64,000 nt of DNA, from the NCBI RefSeq assembly GCF_000473045.1, contig NZ_KI421489.1, positions 192 through 64,191 on the forward strand, in the 5' to 3' direction. The stretch comes from Bradyrhizobium sp. WSM3983 (lineage in GTDB: Bacteria > Pseudomonadota > Alphaproteobacteria > Rhizobiales > Xanthobacteraceae). The notes beneath the pieces are model-generated. The model saw only the letters and a list, made by a program, of their open reading frames with translations. It did not search any database and was not told the origin of the DNA. Position 1 is the first letter of the stretch. Each line of letters begins with the position of its first letter. This document shows positions 8,798-17,942 of this stretch, one piece after another. The position numbers and the translations under genes were made by a program.

Positions 8798-9197
8798 GTC
8801 GTCCCGGCGAAGGCCGGGACCCATAACCACCGCGACCAGACGTGTTTGGAAATGGGCGCCCAGCAATGAATGCACCAGCCGCTTACTACGTTTACATTCT
8901 CGCAAGCCGGCGCTACGGCACGCTTTACATCGGCGTCTGCAATGACATCAGCAACCGGCTGACATTGCATCGCTCGGGACGCGGCTCGAAGTTCGTCAAG
9001 AAGTACGGCGTGACGCGGCTGGTCTACGTCGAGACGTATGCATCGCCATCCGAAGCGATCGCACGCGAGAAAGCGCTCAAGGAATGGCAACGCGACTGGA
9101 AGATTCGCTTGATTGAGCAGGAAAATCCAGACTGGCGCGATCTCCCGCATCTTCTCTGACAGCGGTGGTTATGGGTCCCGGCCTTCGCCGGGACGAC
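8798..9197. mobile_element. 400-bp element: GIY-YIG gene inside perfect 33-bp inverted repeats
   Basis: The 33-bp arm at 8798-8830 (starting GTCGTCCCGGCGAAGGCCGG and ending ATAACCAC) has an exact inverted copy at 9165-9197. The only gene between them is the GIY-YIG nuclease, whose stop codon is 5 bp from the right arm. The same arms occur as close pairs with no gene at 4798-4917, 13136-13270 and 50901-51021. No clear target-site duplication is visible; the flanks share only ACC. Calling it mobile is inference from this architecture. Confidence 0.6.
8866..9159 (+). CDS. GIY-YIG nuclease family protein
   Basis: This 97-residue protein has the single-domain GIY-YIG (UPF0213/YhbQ-like) layout. 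YYVYILASRRYGTLYIGVCN near the N-terminus holds the two β-strand motifs, here YVY and YIG. It is followed by LTLHRSGRGSKFVKKYGVTRLVYVE, in which the catalytic Arg region and Lys are seen. The closing EAIAREKALKEWQRDWKIRLI contains the conserved Glu and RE-K-LK-W motif. Family members cut DNA. This one lies wholly inside perfect inverted repeats and so may act on them. ATG 8866 is chosen over 8842 because the domain begins immediately after it. Confidence 0.9.
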   Translation: MNAPAAYYVYILASRRYGTLYIGVCNDISNRLTLHRSGRGSKFVKKYGVTRLVYVETYASPSEAIAREKALKEWQRDWKIRLIEQENPDWRDLPHLL

Positions 9198-9222
9198 ACC
9201 ATCTTTGTTGCGCCGGTCGGGC

Positions 9223-9450
9223 TCAATTCGCCGCCGACATCAACTTATGCCCGCAGGCGCTCGCGTAAAACTTGCCGCCGCATTGGCGCTTGATGGCGGC
9301 GCAGCGCGCGGCAGGCGTTGCGTTTTGCGGGAGGGAGAAGCCGCAGCTGAGGCCATCGGCGCTGCGCTTGCCGGCGGCGACAGCGGCGCTCGAGGTAGCG
9401 ATGCAAATGACTAGAAGCGCTGCAGCGGCAATTTCGATCAGCAGTCTCAT
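9223..9450 (-). CDS. small secreted cysteine-containing protein
   Basis: This is a 75-residue protein with a clear signal peptide (MRLLIEIAAAALLVICIATS, ending near AVAAG). A mature part of about 50 residues carries four cysteines (LSCGFSL, ARCAAIKRQCGG, ASACGHK). No family was recognised. The even cysteine count suggests two disulfides in the periplasm. GGAGACGCCCC precedes the ATG at 9450 as a ribosome site. It lies between the GIY-YIG element and glgP, divergent from glgP. Confidence 0.65.
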   Translation of the reverse strand: MRLLIEIAAAALLVICIATSSAAVAAGKRSADGLSCGFSLPQNATPAARCAAIKRQCGGKFYASACGHKLMSAAN

Positions 9451-9676
9451 GGGGCGTCTCCACACTGATGGCTGAATCTGTCTCCAATCTAGCACCAAAT
9501 TCGCGCCTCTCCGTGCTCGTCCGGGTTCCCAAATCGGCCCATTCCTTGCATAATTTTACGCCAGCGCAGTGCACGGCCGCGCCAGCGACGGTTCCGGTGC
9601 AGGGGCAAGATGCGTAAGTTACAAGCCGCGTACGTTACAAGACGCGTAGGGTTAGTGGTGTTCTCGCGACCAGGAA

Positions 9677-12211
9677 GTGACGGCCTTGCAAGATCAATCG
9701 TTCCAGCCAAATTTCCCCGCCCCCGGTCAGCCCATCGACGAGCTCGCGTTGTCGGAGATCAAGGGCGCGATCCTGGCGAAGCTGCGCCTTGCCATCGGCA
9801 AGGATGCAGGCATGGCGACCAGGCACGACTGGTACCAGGCCGCGGCGCTCGCACTGCGCGACCGCATCGTGCATCGCTGGCTCACCGCCGAGAAGCGCAG
9901 TTATGACGCAGGCCGCAAGCGCGTCTATTATCTCTCGCTCGAATTCCTGATCGGCCGCCTCTTCACTGACGCGCTGAACAACATGGGGCTCTTGAAGATC
10001 TTCGAGGTTGCGCTCGGCGATCTCGGCGTCTCGCTGCCTGAGCTGCGCAAATGCGAACCGGATGCGGCGCTCGGCAATGGCGGCCTCGGCCGTCTCGCCG
10101 CCTGTTTCATGGAGAGCATGGCGACGCTGTCGATCCCTGCGATCGGCTACGGCATCCGCTATGATTACGGCCTGTTTCGCCAGATCATCAATCAGGGCTG
10201 GCAACAGGAATATCCGGACGAATGGCTCGGCTTCGGCAATCCCTGGGAATTGCAGCGGCCGGAAGTGATCTACGACATCAATTTCGGCGGCGGCGTCGAG
10301 CATGTCGACGACAAGGGACGCGACCGCGCGATCTGGCATCCCGGCGAGACGGTGCAGGCGATCGCCTATGACACGCCGATCGTCGGCTGGCGCGGCCAGC
10401 ACGTCAACGCGCTGCGGCTGTGGTCGGCACGCTCGCCCGATCCGCTCAAGCTCGACGCCTTCAACAAGGGCGACTATGTCAGCGCCAGCGCCGAGCAGTC
10501 GCGCGCGGAAGCGATCTGCAAATTCCTCTATCCGAACGACGAGAGCCCGGCTGGCCGCGAGCTGCGGCTGCGCCAGGAATATTTCTTCGTCTCGGCGTCG
10601 CTGCAGGATCTGATCAAGCGGCACCTCGCCTCCGACGGCCAGCTGCGCAGCCTGTCGTCCAAGGTCGCGGTGCAGCTCAACGACACGCATCCGAGCCTCG
10701 CCGTCACCGAGCTGATGCGCATCCTCGTCGACCTCCACAATTTCCGCTGGGACGAGGCCTGGAAGATCACGGTCGCGACGCTGTCCTACACCAATCATAC
10801 GCTGCTGCCCGAAGCGCTGGAGACCTGGCCGGTCGAGCTGTTCGAGAAGCTGCTGCCGCGCCATCTCGAGATCATCTACCGCATCAACGTGCAGCATCTG
10901 GCCCTCGCCGAAGCGCGCGCGCCCGGCGACATCGACTTCCGCGCCTCGGTCTCGCTGATCGACGAGAGGAGCGGGCGCCGCGTGCGCATGGGCCAGCTCG
11001 CCTTCGTCGGCTCGCACCGCATCAACGGCGTCTCGGCAATGCATTCGGATTTGATGCGCGAGACCGTGTTCCACGATCTCAACCATCTCTATCCCGGCCG
11101 CATCACCAACAAGACCAACGGCATCACCTTCCGCCGCTGGCTGATGCTGGCGAATCCGAAGTTGACCGATCTCCTGCGCGAGACTTGCGGCGAAGCCGTG
11201 CTCGACGACCCGACCCAGCTCTCGCTGATCGAGGCGCGTGCCAGCGACGTCGAATTCCAGAAGAAATTCCACGTCGTCAAGCTTCACAACAAGACGGCAC
11301 TTGCGCGCCTGATCGGCGAACGGCTCGGCATCAAGGTCGACCCGACCGCGCTGTTCGACGTGCAGATCAAGCGTATCCACGAATACAAGCGGCAGCTGCT
11401 CAACGTCATCGAGACGGTCGCGCTGTACCAGTCGATCAAGGACGATCCCAACGGCAATTGGGTGCCGCGGGTGAAGATTTTTGCGGGCAAGGCGGCGGCG
11501 AGCTATCGCTACGCAAAACTGATCATCAAGCTGATCAACGACGTCGCGGAGGTCGTCAACAACGATCCCGCGATCGGCGGCAAGCTTAAGGTCGTCTTCC
11601 TGCCCGACTACAATGTCAGCCTTGCGGAAGTGATCATCCCCGCGGCCGACCTCTCCGAGCAGATATCGACCGCCGGCATGGAAGCTTCCGGCACCGGCAA
11701 CATGAAACTGGCGCTCAACGGCGCCATCACCATCGGCACGCTCGACGGTGCCAATATCGAGATCCGCGACCAGGTCGGCGTGGAGAACATCGCGATCTTC
11801 GGCATGGAAGCTGGCGACGTCATGATCAAGCGCAAGCAGGGGCTGGATGCCTCCGACGTGATCCGCAATTCGCCAAAGCTCCAGCGCGCCATCAATGCGA
11901 TCGGCGCCGGCGAGTTCTCGCCCGGCGATCCCGGCCGTTTCGAATCCATCGCGCATGCGCTGCGCTATCTCGACCACTACATGGTCAGCGCCGATTTCGA
12001 TTCCTATTACGAGGCGCAGCGCGCCGTCGACGCGCGATGGCAGGTGGCGCCGGCCTGGACCCGCGCCTCCATCCTCAACGTCGCGCGCATGGCGTGGTTC
12101 TCGTCCGACCGCACCATCCGCGAATATGCCGAGGAAATCTGGAACGTGCCGGTCAATCCGATCACGCCGCCGTTCCAGACCGCAGAAGACATGCGCGACG
12201 CCGCGAGCTGA
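9677..12211 (+). CDS. glgP: glycogen/maltodextrin phosphorylase
   Basis: The 844-residue protein has the usual length. It begins at GTG 9677 after AGGAA. Typical GT35 motifs are present: RVYYLSLEFLIGRLF, LGNGGLGRLAACFMESMATL, YGIRYDYGLF, VQLNDTHPSLAVTELMRIL, IKRIHEYKRQLLN, and the pyridoxal-phosphate lysine motif EASGTGNMKLALNGA near residue 670. It releases glucose-1-phosphate from α-1,4-glucan in the cytoplasm. The other glycogen genes are not next to it. A long open frame opposite this gene is a codon-bias shadow. Confidence 0.97.
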   Translation: MTALQDQSFQPNFPAPGQPIDELALSEIKGAILAKLRLAIGKDAGMATRHDWYQAAALALRDRIVHRWLTAEKRSYDAGRKRVYYLSLEFLIGRLFTDALNNMGLLKIFEVALGDLGVSLPELRKCEPDAALGNGGLGRLAACFMESMATLSIPAIGYGIRYDYGLFRQIINQGWQQEYPDEWLGFGNPWELQRPEVIYDINFGGGVEHVDDKGRDRAIWHPGETVQAIAYDTPIVGWRGQHVNALRLWSARSPDPLKLDAFNKGDYVSASAEQSRAEAICKFLYPNDESPAGRELRLRQEYFFVSASLQDLIKRHLASDGQLRSLSSKVAVQLNDTHPSLAVTELMRILVDLHNFRWDEAWKITVATLSYTNHTLLPEALETWPVELFEKLLPRHLEIIYRINVQHLALAEARAPGDIDFRASVSLIDERSGRRVRMGQLAFVGSHRINGVSAMHSDLMRETVFHDLNHLYPGRITNKTNGITFRRWLMLANPKLTDLLRETCGEAVLDDPTQLSLIEARASDVEFQKKFHVVKLHNKTALARLIGERLGIKVDPTALFDVQIKRIHEYKRQLLNVIETVALYQSIKDDPNGNWVPRVKIFAGKAAASYRYAKLIIKLINDVAEVVNNDPAIGGKLKVVFLPDYNVSLAEVIIPAADLSEQISTAGMEASGTGNMKLALNGAITIGTLDGANIEIRDQVGVENIAIFGMEAGDVMIKRKQGLDASDVIRNSPKLQRAINAIGAGEFSPGDPGRFESIAHALRYLDHYMVSADFDSYYEAQRAVDARWQVAPAWTRASILNVARMAWFSSDRTIREYAEEIWNVPVNPITPPFQTAEDMRDAAS

Positions 12212-12300
12212 TTTTTCCGCAGCGTGAAATCGGCTACCCCAGAGGTAATTGCACAAACCGGCGTCGGACGTGATATGACGTCCGTCATTGAAAGCCGGAC

Positions 12301-13122
12301 ATGACAATGCACGCCAAGCTTCCGCACCCCTTCGACGATGCCACCCGCATCACCGCCGGTGACTCCAGCTGGCAGGGGCACACCAGCGACGACTATTGGG
12401 CTTTCGTCGGCCCGTTCGGCGGCGCGACCGCCGCGACCATCCTGCGCGCGCTGATCGAGCATCCGCAACGTGCCGGCGATCCGCTGGCGCTGACCGTCAA
12501 TTACTGCGCGCCGATTGCCAAGGGCCCGTTCGATCTCGACATACGGCTGGTGAAGGCCAACCGATCCAGCCAGCACTGGAGCGTCGAACTATCGCAGGGC
12601 GGCGGCGAGGTCGCGACACTCGCCACCGCCGTATTCGCCGAGCGCCGGCCGTCCTGGGAGCACAGGGTGGCGCAATATCCGGATACAAAGCCGTTCGAAC
12701 AGACACTGCCATTCCCGACGATTTCGGCGTCCTGGGCCAACCAGTACGAATTCCGCTTCGTCGAAGGCGAGATGCGGCTCGGGCCGCCGCAGGCGGAGCT
12801 CGCCAGCACCTACTCAAAGCTCTGGATCAGCGACCGCGAGCCGCGCAGGCTCGACATGCCGTCGCTGATGTCGATGTCGGATGCCTTCTTCGGCCGCATC
12901 TTCCACGCGAGGCGCGAGTTGGTGCCGTTCGGCACGGTGTCGCTGACGACCTATTTTCACACCGACCGCGAAGAACTCGCCGCCGAACACATCACGCGTG
13001 TGCTCGCGACGGCCGACTCGAAGATCATGCACAAGAGCTACGCCGACCAGAACGCCGAGCTGTGGTCGCCGAACGGGCGACTGCTGGCGACCACGACGCA
13101 GATCGCGTATTTCAAGGCCTGA
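12301..13122 (+). CDS. thioesterase family (TesB-like double hotdog) protein
   Basis: The 273-residue protein contains the acyl-CoA thioesterase hotdog features. FVGPFGGATAATILRALIEH at residues about 38-57 is the substrate-entry helix region. LTVNYCAPIAKGPFDLDIRL is the first domain's strand pair, and a second half ends in TTYFHTDREELAA plus ATTTQIAYFK. The acyl chain it acts on cannot be told. It stands alone: upstream is glgP (90 bp gap) and downstream a repeat pair. The ATG at 12301 has a near alternative two codons later. Confidence 0.85.
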   Translation: MTMHAKLPHPFDDATRITAGDSSWQGHTSDDYWAFVGPFGGATAATILRALIEHPQRAGDPLALTVNYCAPIAKGPFDLDIRLVKANRSSQHWSVELSQGGGEVATLATAVFAERRPSWEHRVAQYPDTKPFEQTLPFPTISASWANQYEFRFVEGEMRLGPPQAELASTYSKLWISDREPRRLDMPSLMSMSDAFFGRIFHARRELVPFGTVSLTTYFHTDREELAAEHITRVLATADSKIMHKSYADQNAELWSPNGRLLATTTQIAYFKA

Positions 13123-13135
13123 AGTCTCCCCAAAG

Positions 13136-13270
13136 TCGTCCCGGCGAAGGCCGGGACCCATAACCACAGGGAGCAATTTGGCGAAGATTCGTAGTGATCC
13201 TTCGCCGGTACTTGGACCGCGCTCCCTCGGTAGATCGCGCGGTATGGGTCCCGCCCTTCGCCGGGACGAC
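13136..13270. repeat. inverted repeat pair, family A, no gene inside
   Basis: The left arm at 13136-13167 (GTCGTCCCGGCGAAGGCCGG to ATAACCAC) and right arm at 13242-13270 have one mismatch in the right core (CCCGCCC instead of CCCGGCC). The 74-bp spacer includes TTTGGCGAAGATTC, resembling the spacer of the pair at 4798. It lies 14 bp after the thioesterase stop. Confidence 0.88.
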
Positions 13271-13326
13271 ACCGAGGGCGTGGTTCGCGCTGGTGCCCAC
13301 AAAACAAATGCTGGTGCCCACAGAAC

Positions 13327-13353
13327 AAAAAGGGCACTCTCGGCTGCCCTTTT
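13327..13353 (-). terminator. Rho-independent terminator of pckA
   Basis: AAAAGGGCA and TGCCCTTTT form a perfect 9-bp stem around an 8-nt loop. On the minus strand it ends in a run of T and lies 22 bp after the pckA stop codon. This is the most canonical intrinsic terminator I found in the window. Confidence 0.85.
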
Positions 13354-13374
13354 GCCTTCCAAGCGATTTGAAAA

Positions 13375-14991
13375 TTACTCCGCCGCGAGCTTCACGTCCG
13401 GCGCAGCGGCGCGCACCTCGGCGTCGACCTGGGCTTCGAACTTGGCAAAGTTCTTCTGGAACATGCCGACCAGGCCACGTGCGGTCTTGTCGAACTCCTC
13501 CTTGTCCTTCCAGGTGTTGACCGGATTGAGGATCTCGCTCGGTACGCCCGGCAGCGCGGTCGGGACCGCGAAGCCGAAATATTTGTCGGTGCGGAATTCG
13601 ACGTTGCGAAGCGAACCGTCGAGCGCGGCGGTGAGCAGTGCACGCGTCACCTTGATCGGCATGCGCGAGCCCGTGCCGTACTTGCCGCCGGTCCAGCCGG
13701 TGTTGACCAGCCAGCAGTCGACATTGTGCCGGGCGATCAGATCGCGCAGCATGTTGCCGTAAACGCTGGGATCGAGCGGCAGGAACGGCGAGCCGAAGCA
13801 GGTCGAGAATTCCGGCTGCGGCTCGTTGCCGAGACCGCGCTCGGTGCCGGCGACCTTGGCGGTGTAGCCGGAGAGGAAGTGATACATCGCCTGCGCCGGC
13901 GACAGCCTGGCGATCGGCGGCAGCACGCCGAAGGCGTCGGCCGCGAGCATCACCACGTTCTTCGGCTGCGGCGCCCGGCCGGTGCGCGAGGCGTTCGGGA
14001 TGAAGTCGAGCGGATAGGCCGAGCGCGTGTTCTCCGTCTTGGAGCCGTCATCGAAATCAACGACGCGGGTATCTTCGTCGAGCACACAGTTTTCGAGCAC
14101 AGCGCCGAAGCGGGTCGACGCCGCGTAGATCTCGGGCTCGGCTTCCTGTGACAGCTTGATGCACTTGGCGTAGCAGCCGCCTTCGAAGTTGAACACGCCG
14201 TTCGGGCCCCAGCCGTGCTCGTCGTCACCGATCAGCGTGCGGTTGGGATCGGCCGACAGCGTGGTCTTGCCGGTACCTGATAGCCCGAAGAAGATCGCGG
14301 TGTCGCCATTGGCGCCGACATTGGCCGAGCAATGCATCGGCATCACGCCGCGCTCGGGCAGATAATAGTTCAGCGTCGTGAAGACCGACTTCTTCATCTC
14401 GCCGGCATAGTAGGAGCCGCCGATCAGCACGATCTTGCGGGCGAAGTCGATCGCGACGACGTTCTCCGAGCGCACGCCGTGACGTTTCGGATCGGCGCGG
14501 AAGCTCGGCATGTCGATGATGGTGAGCTCGGGCGTGAAGGTCGACAGCTCGATCGCCTCGGGGCGGATCAAGAGCGTGCGGATGAACAGCGAGTGCCAGG
14601 CAAGCTCGGTGAAGACGCGGGTCTTGATCCGGTAGGCGGGATCGGCGCCGCCATAGAGGTCCTGCGCGAACAGGCTCTTGCCTTCGGCATGCTTGAGGAA
14701 ATCCTGGTAGAGGGTCTCGAACTGCTCCGCAGTGATCGACTGGTTGCCGGCCCACCACATCTTCTTGTCGGTAGTGGCGTCACGCACCGTGAACTTGTCC
14801 TTCGGGCTGCGGCCCGTGAACTCGCCGGTATCGGCGCACAGTGCGCCGTCGGCGGACAGCACCGCCTCGCCCGCAGCGAGCGAATATTGATAGAGCTGCG
14901 GCGCGCCGAGGTTCCAGTGAACCTGCTTGAGATTCTTTAAGCCGAATTTGTCGGCGCCGAAGGCACCGTTGCGCACGCCCGTCTCTTGCAC
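13375..14991 (-). CDS. pckA: phosphoenolpyruvate carboxykinase (ATP)
   Basis: The 538-residue ATP-type PEPCK has GRSPKDKFTVRD, the kinase-1a P-loop FFGLSGTGKTTLSADP, kinase-2 LIGDDEHGWGPNGVFNFEGGCYAK and WLVNTGWTGGKYGTGSRMPI. It makes PEP from oxaloacetate and is the entry to gluconeogenesis on C4 acids. The start is GTG 14991: AGGAGGA sits 7 nt upstream, and the protein then begins with the usual QETGVRNGAFGADKFGL. A longer frame to 15051 lacks such a site. It is divergent or adjacent to chvI in most rhizobia; here two genes separate them. Confidence 0.97.
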   Translation of the reverse strand: MQETGVRNGAFGADKFGLKNLKQVHWNLGAPQLYQYSLAAGEAVLSADGALCADTGEFTGRSPKDKFTVRDATTDKKMWWAGNQSITAEQFETLYQDFLKHAEGKSLFAQDLYGGADPAYRIKTRVFTELAWHSLFIRTLLIRPEAIELSTFTPELTIIDMPSFRADPKRHGVRSENVVAIDFARKIVLIGGSYYAGEMKKSVFTTLNYYLPERGVMPMHCSANVGANGDTAIFFGLSGTGKTTLSADPNRTLIGDDEHGWGPNGVFNFEGGCYAKCIKLSQEAEPEIYAASTRFGAVLENCVLDEDTRVVDFDDGSKTENTRSAYPLDFIPNASRTGRAPQPKNVVMLAADAFGVLPPIARLSPAQAMYHFLSGYTAKVAGTERGLGNEPQPEFSTCFGSPFLPLDPSVYGNMLRDLIARHNVDCWLVNTGWTGGKYGTGSRMPIKVTRALLTAALDGSLRNVEFRTDKYFGFAVPTALPGVPSEILNPVNTWKDKEEFDKTARGLVGMFQKNFAKFEAQVDAEVRAAAPDVKLAAE

Positions 14992-15271
14992 GAAAAATCC
15001 TCCTAGAATCCGCGACACAGCGCGACCAAGCTTTGGTGCCATCGCGGTCACCGTGAATTACAGGCCATCCGGCCTCGGCTGAACGACCTAATAATGATGA
15101 ACGCTGGCGTTGCCAAGCTGATCCCGCAGGATTTGGTTTATTCAAGGACCGCGCCAAACGTCGCGCATGTCAGCCCAGAGCACGCCTGCGCAAAAATCAC
15201 GGATGATCGCGCAACCAAACGCCTGTTTCGGCGTTATCGAATGTTTTGCGACGCACAAATGCTGCGCTGCC
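14992..15271. other. intergenic region carrying the pckA promoter
   Basis: This 280-bp stretch holds the pckA ribosome site (AGGAGGA at about 14999-15005 on the minus strand) and presumably its promoter. It also contains the 3' flank of the TPR-CHAT gene. I see no further gene; short open frames here have no ribosome site or recognisable product. Confidence 0.5.
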
Positions 15272-17863
15272 CTATCGTACCGCACCTTCGCCGATGAGCG
15301 CGAACGGTCCCCACATCGCAGGGTAGGCATTACGCGGCGATGAAGTGTCGTCAACATACGTCAACATTGCGCGCCGCAGTGCTTCGGCGCGGCCGATTTT
15401 TGGTTCGTATTTGAGCAGATCGAAAGTCGAAATGGTCAAGCGGGTGGCAGCCTCCGAATCCACTGCCCAATGCGAAACCAGCAGCGCGCGTGCGCCGGCA
15501 TAGAAGAAGGCGCGCGCCAATCCCGACAGCGCCTCGGCGCCGGGCTTGTCGCCCGCGATTGTGTTGCAGGCCGACAGCACGACCCAATCTGCATTGAGCT
15601 TGAGCTGCGCGACCTCGCTTGCGGTCAGCAGACCATCGTCGAGCTCGGAGGGCTGGTCGGGAATCGAGAGCGCAAGCGATGGCTCGCCCACTCCCTTGAT
15701 GTCGCCGGCGACGAGGCCGTGGGTCGCAAAGTAGATGATGCTGTATTGAGCAAGCGATGCACGCTTGAGCGTTGCTTCGCTGGCATCGCGGCCGAGATGA
15801 ATGTCGGCCTCGGCCGCGCCGACATCTTTCGCCACCGCGCTCAGCTCGTCCGCAGTATCGGGCAGTTGCGGCAGCGCCTGCGCAAGCCGGGCGCGATCGA
15901 CGCCGGCGCCGTGCCAGAAATCGGTATAAGCGATGGTCGCAATGTTGCGGGCGGCCACCTTGCCGCTTGCGGCGCGACGATCGGCAGGACTTTCCTGCGC
16001 GGGATTGAACACGGGATCGCCAAAGCCGGTCATCGGCTTGACGCCCTGATCCTTGCGCGCAAAGGCACGCAGCGATTTCAGGCTGGCCACCGATGGCAGC
16101 ACGGAGACAGCCTGACGCCGCAGCAGCCAGGCGGCGCTGCGATAGCCTTCGAGCGTCTCCGGGATCGCAGCTTGCGGCGTCTCCGTGACGAGCAGATGAA
16201 ACGGCAGCGCGGTCAGCGCGCCCGACGGCACCGTGAGCAGGCTGCGCTTGTCCTTGGTCAGCGCCTCGATCGGGCCGAGCAGCGTGACATAGAGCTCGTT
16301 GGCGAGCGCGAGATCAAACAAACCCGATTTGCCGGAGCCATCGCGCGCCTTGCCGACATCGAGCCCCTTGCGGAACGACGTAACCTTCTGCGCCAACGCG
16401 TCCGCGCCAAGCGGAATTTCCTTCCAGTCGGCGCCATCGCGCGTGATGGCAATGACATAACTGCGCTTGTCGACGACGGAATAGAGCACCATCGCCTCGT
16501 CGGCCGACAGCAGCGGCTGGATGTCCTTGACCGTCAGAGGCAGCGGGTTGGAGAGCGAGGCGTAGTCGGGGAACTCGACGGCGAGCGTCTTCTGCAGGCC
16601 GGCGCGCTCGCTTGCGATGGCCGCGATCCGCCCGCGGCTGCGCTGCTCGGAGGCGACGTCGCGTTGCGCCGACGGCTTCGAGACGGCCGCGATAATCGCT
16701 TTGTCCAGCGCCTCGGATTCGGCTGCGAGATCCTGGTCCTTGCGCACCAGCTCGGCGAGACGGTCGCTGCCGGCGGCGAGCCGCACCGCGAGCTTGTTCA
16801 CCGCGGATGCGGCGGAAGATTGCGTGCCGCGCTGGATCGCGGCGAGCGTCTCGTCCAGCGCCTTGTCTTGCGGCAGCAGCGATTGCTGGCGCGCCGCAAA
16901 CAGGATCGGCAGCACCACGCGCAGTTGCGCGCGACCATTCGCAAGCGTCTTTTCCGCGAGCGGCAACGCGTCCGCGGTTCGCCCGGACACAAAGAGGAAA
17001 TAAGCGAGATTGCTGGTGGACGTCGCGACGTCAGGATGATCCGGCCCAAGCGCACGCTCGCGGATGGCGAGCGCGCGGCGATAGAGCGGTTCTGCCTCGG
17101 CATAGCGCTGCTGGTGCTCGTAGAGGCCGGCGAGATTGTTGAGGGACCGCGCGACGTCGGGATGATCGGGCCCCAGCGCTTTTTCCCGGATCGCGAGCGA
17201 GCGCTTGATCGGCGCTTCGGCATCGGCGTCGCGGCCGAGATCGCGATCAAGCTGGCCGAGATTGTTCAGAAGCGTCGCGACCGCCGGATGCTCAGGGCCG
17301 CCGACCTTCTGGTAGATCGCGAGCGCCCGCTGGAACAGCGGCTCGGCATCTGCAAAGTGCTCCTGCTTCACATAGAGCGTACCGAGATTGTTGAGAGACT
17401 GGCCGACGTCGGGATGCTCGCGCGACAGCGCCTTCTCGCGGATAGCCAGCGCCCGCTTGAACAACGGTTCGGCATCAGCGAAGCGGCCTTGCCGCTGATC
17501 GAGAGCGGCGAGATTGTTCAGCACGGGCGCGATCTCGACACTGTCGAGGCCGGTCCCCTTCTCCATCAAAGCGATGGCGCGCTTGTAGATCGGCTCGGCC
17601 TGATCGTCATGCCCCTGATCGGCATAGATCTGCGCGAGGTTGTTGAGGGCAGCGGCGAGATCGCGGTTGTTGCTGGTCTTCTCGAGCGAGACAACCATGG
17701 CCTGCGCCAGCGGCAGCGCTTCGGAGTATTTCCCGGCACCTCTCAGCACATTAATCCGCGCGCTCTGCGCGGCAAGACCGCCCGTCTGGGCAAAGCTGGG
17801 CGTGGCAAGCGATGCCGTGATCGAGAGCGCCAGGCCGGCGACCAATGCCAAACGACGCGTCAT
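15272..17863 (-). CDS. TPR-CHAT protein (caspase-like protease domain behind tetratricopeptide repeats)
   Basis: The 863-residue protein has a signal peptide (RRLALVAGLALSITASLATP). About seven consecutive 42-residue TPRs of kinesin-light-chain type follow (ALNNLAQIYADQGHDDQAEP; SLNNLAGLYEHQQRYAEAEP), then a linker, then a C-terminal CHAT domain. The catalytic pair is visible: His in YFATHGLVAGD (about residue 715) and Cys in VVLSACNTIAGD (about 766), followed by AFFYAGARALLVSHW. CHAT domains belong to the caspase/separase clan of peptidases. The signal peptide suggests periplasmic location and so no obvious tie to cytoplasmic CHAT immunity systems. ATG 17863 is preceded by GAGAAGG. The target is unknown. 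Confidence 0.9.
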   Translation of the reverse strand: MTRRLALVAGLALSITASLATPSFAQTGGLAAQSARINVLRGAGKYSEALPLAQAMVVSLEKTSNNRDLAAALNNLAQIYADQGHDDQAEPIYKRAIALMEKGTGLDSVEIAPVLNNLAALDQRQGRFADAEPLFKRALAIREKALSREHPDVGQSLNNLGTLYVKQEHFADAEPLFQRALAIYQKVGGPEHPAVATLLNNLGQLDRDLGRDADAEAPIKRSLAIREKALGPDHPDVARSLNNLAGLYEHQQRYAEAEPLYRRALAIRERALGPDHPDVATSTSNLAYFLFVSGRTADALPLAEKTLANGRAQLRVVLPILFAARQQSLLPQDKALDETLAAIQRGTQSSAASAVNKLAVRLAAGSDRLAELVRKDQDLAAESEALDKAIIAAVSKPSAQRDVASEQRSRGRIAAIASERAGLQKTLAVEFPDYASLSNPLPLTVKDIQPLLSADEAMVLYSVVDKRSYVIAITRDGADWKEIPLGADALAQKVTSFRKGLDVGKARDGSGKSGLFDLALANELYVTLLGPIEALTKDKRSLLTVPSGALTALPFHLLVTETPQAAIPETLEGYRSAAWLLRRQAVSVLPSVASLKSLRAFARKDQGVKPMTGFGDPVFNPAQESPADRRAASGKVAARNIATIAYTDFWHGAGVDRARLAQALPQLPDTADELSAVAKDVGAAEADIHLGRDASEATLKRASLAQYSIIYFATHGLVAGDIKGVGEPSLALSIPDQPSELDDGLLTASEVAQLKLNADWVVLSACNTIAGDKPGAEALSGLARAFFYAGARALLVSHWAVDSEAATRLTISTFDLLKYEPKIGRAEALRRAMLTYVDDTSSPRNAYPAMWGPFALIGEGAVR

Positions 17864-17942
17864 GAACCTTCTCGCTGCCAATCTCAGACCGATCACGATC
17901 TTGGGTCGCAGCGATGGGAGGCGACGTTCAAACTATTGCGGG

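Noticed and set aside
9635..12307. 890-codon open frame on the minus strand opposite glgP
   Set aside because: Antisense shadow caused by high GC and codon bias; the product is charged low-complexity sequence with no domain, while glgP is unmistakable.
15272..17863. CHAT protein as part of a type III-E CRISPR or gasdermin defence system
   Set aside because: No Cas, gasdermin or other defence gene is adjacent, and the protein appears exported.
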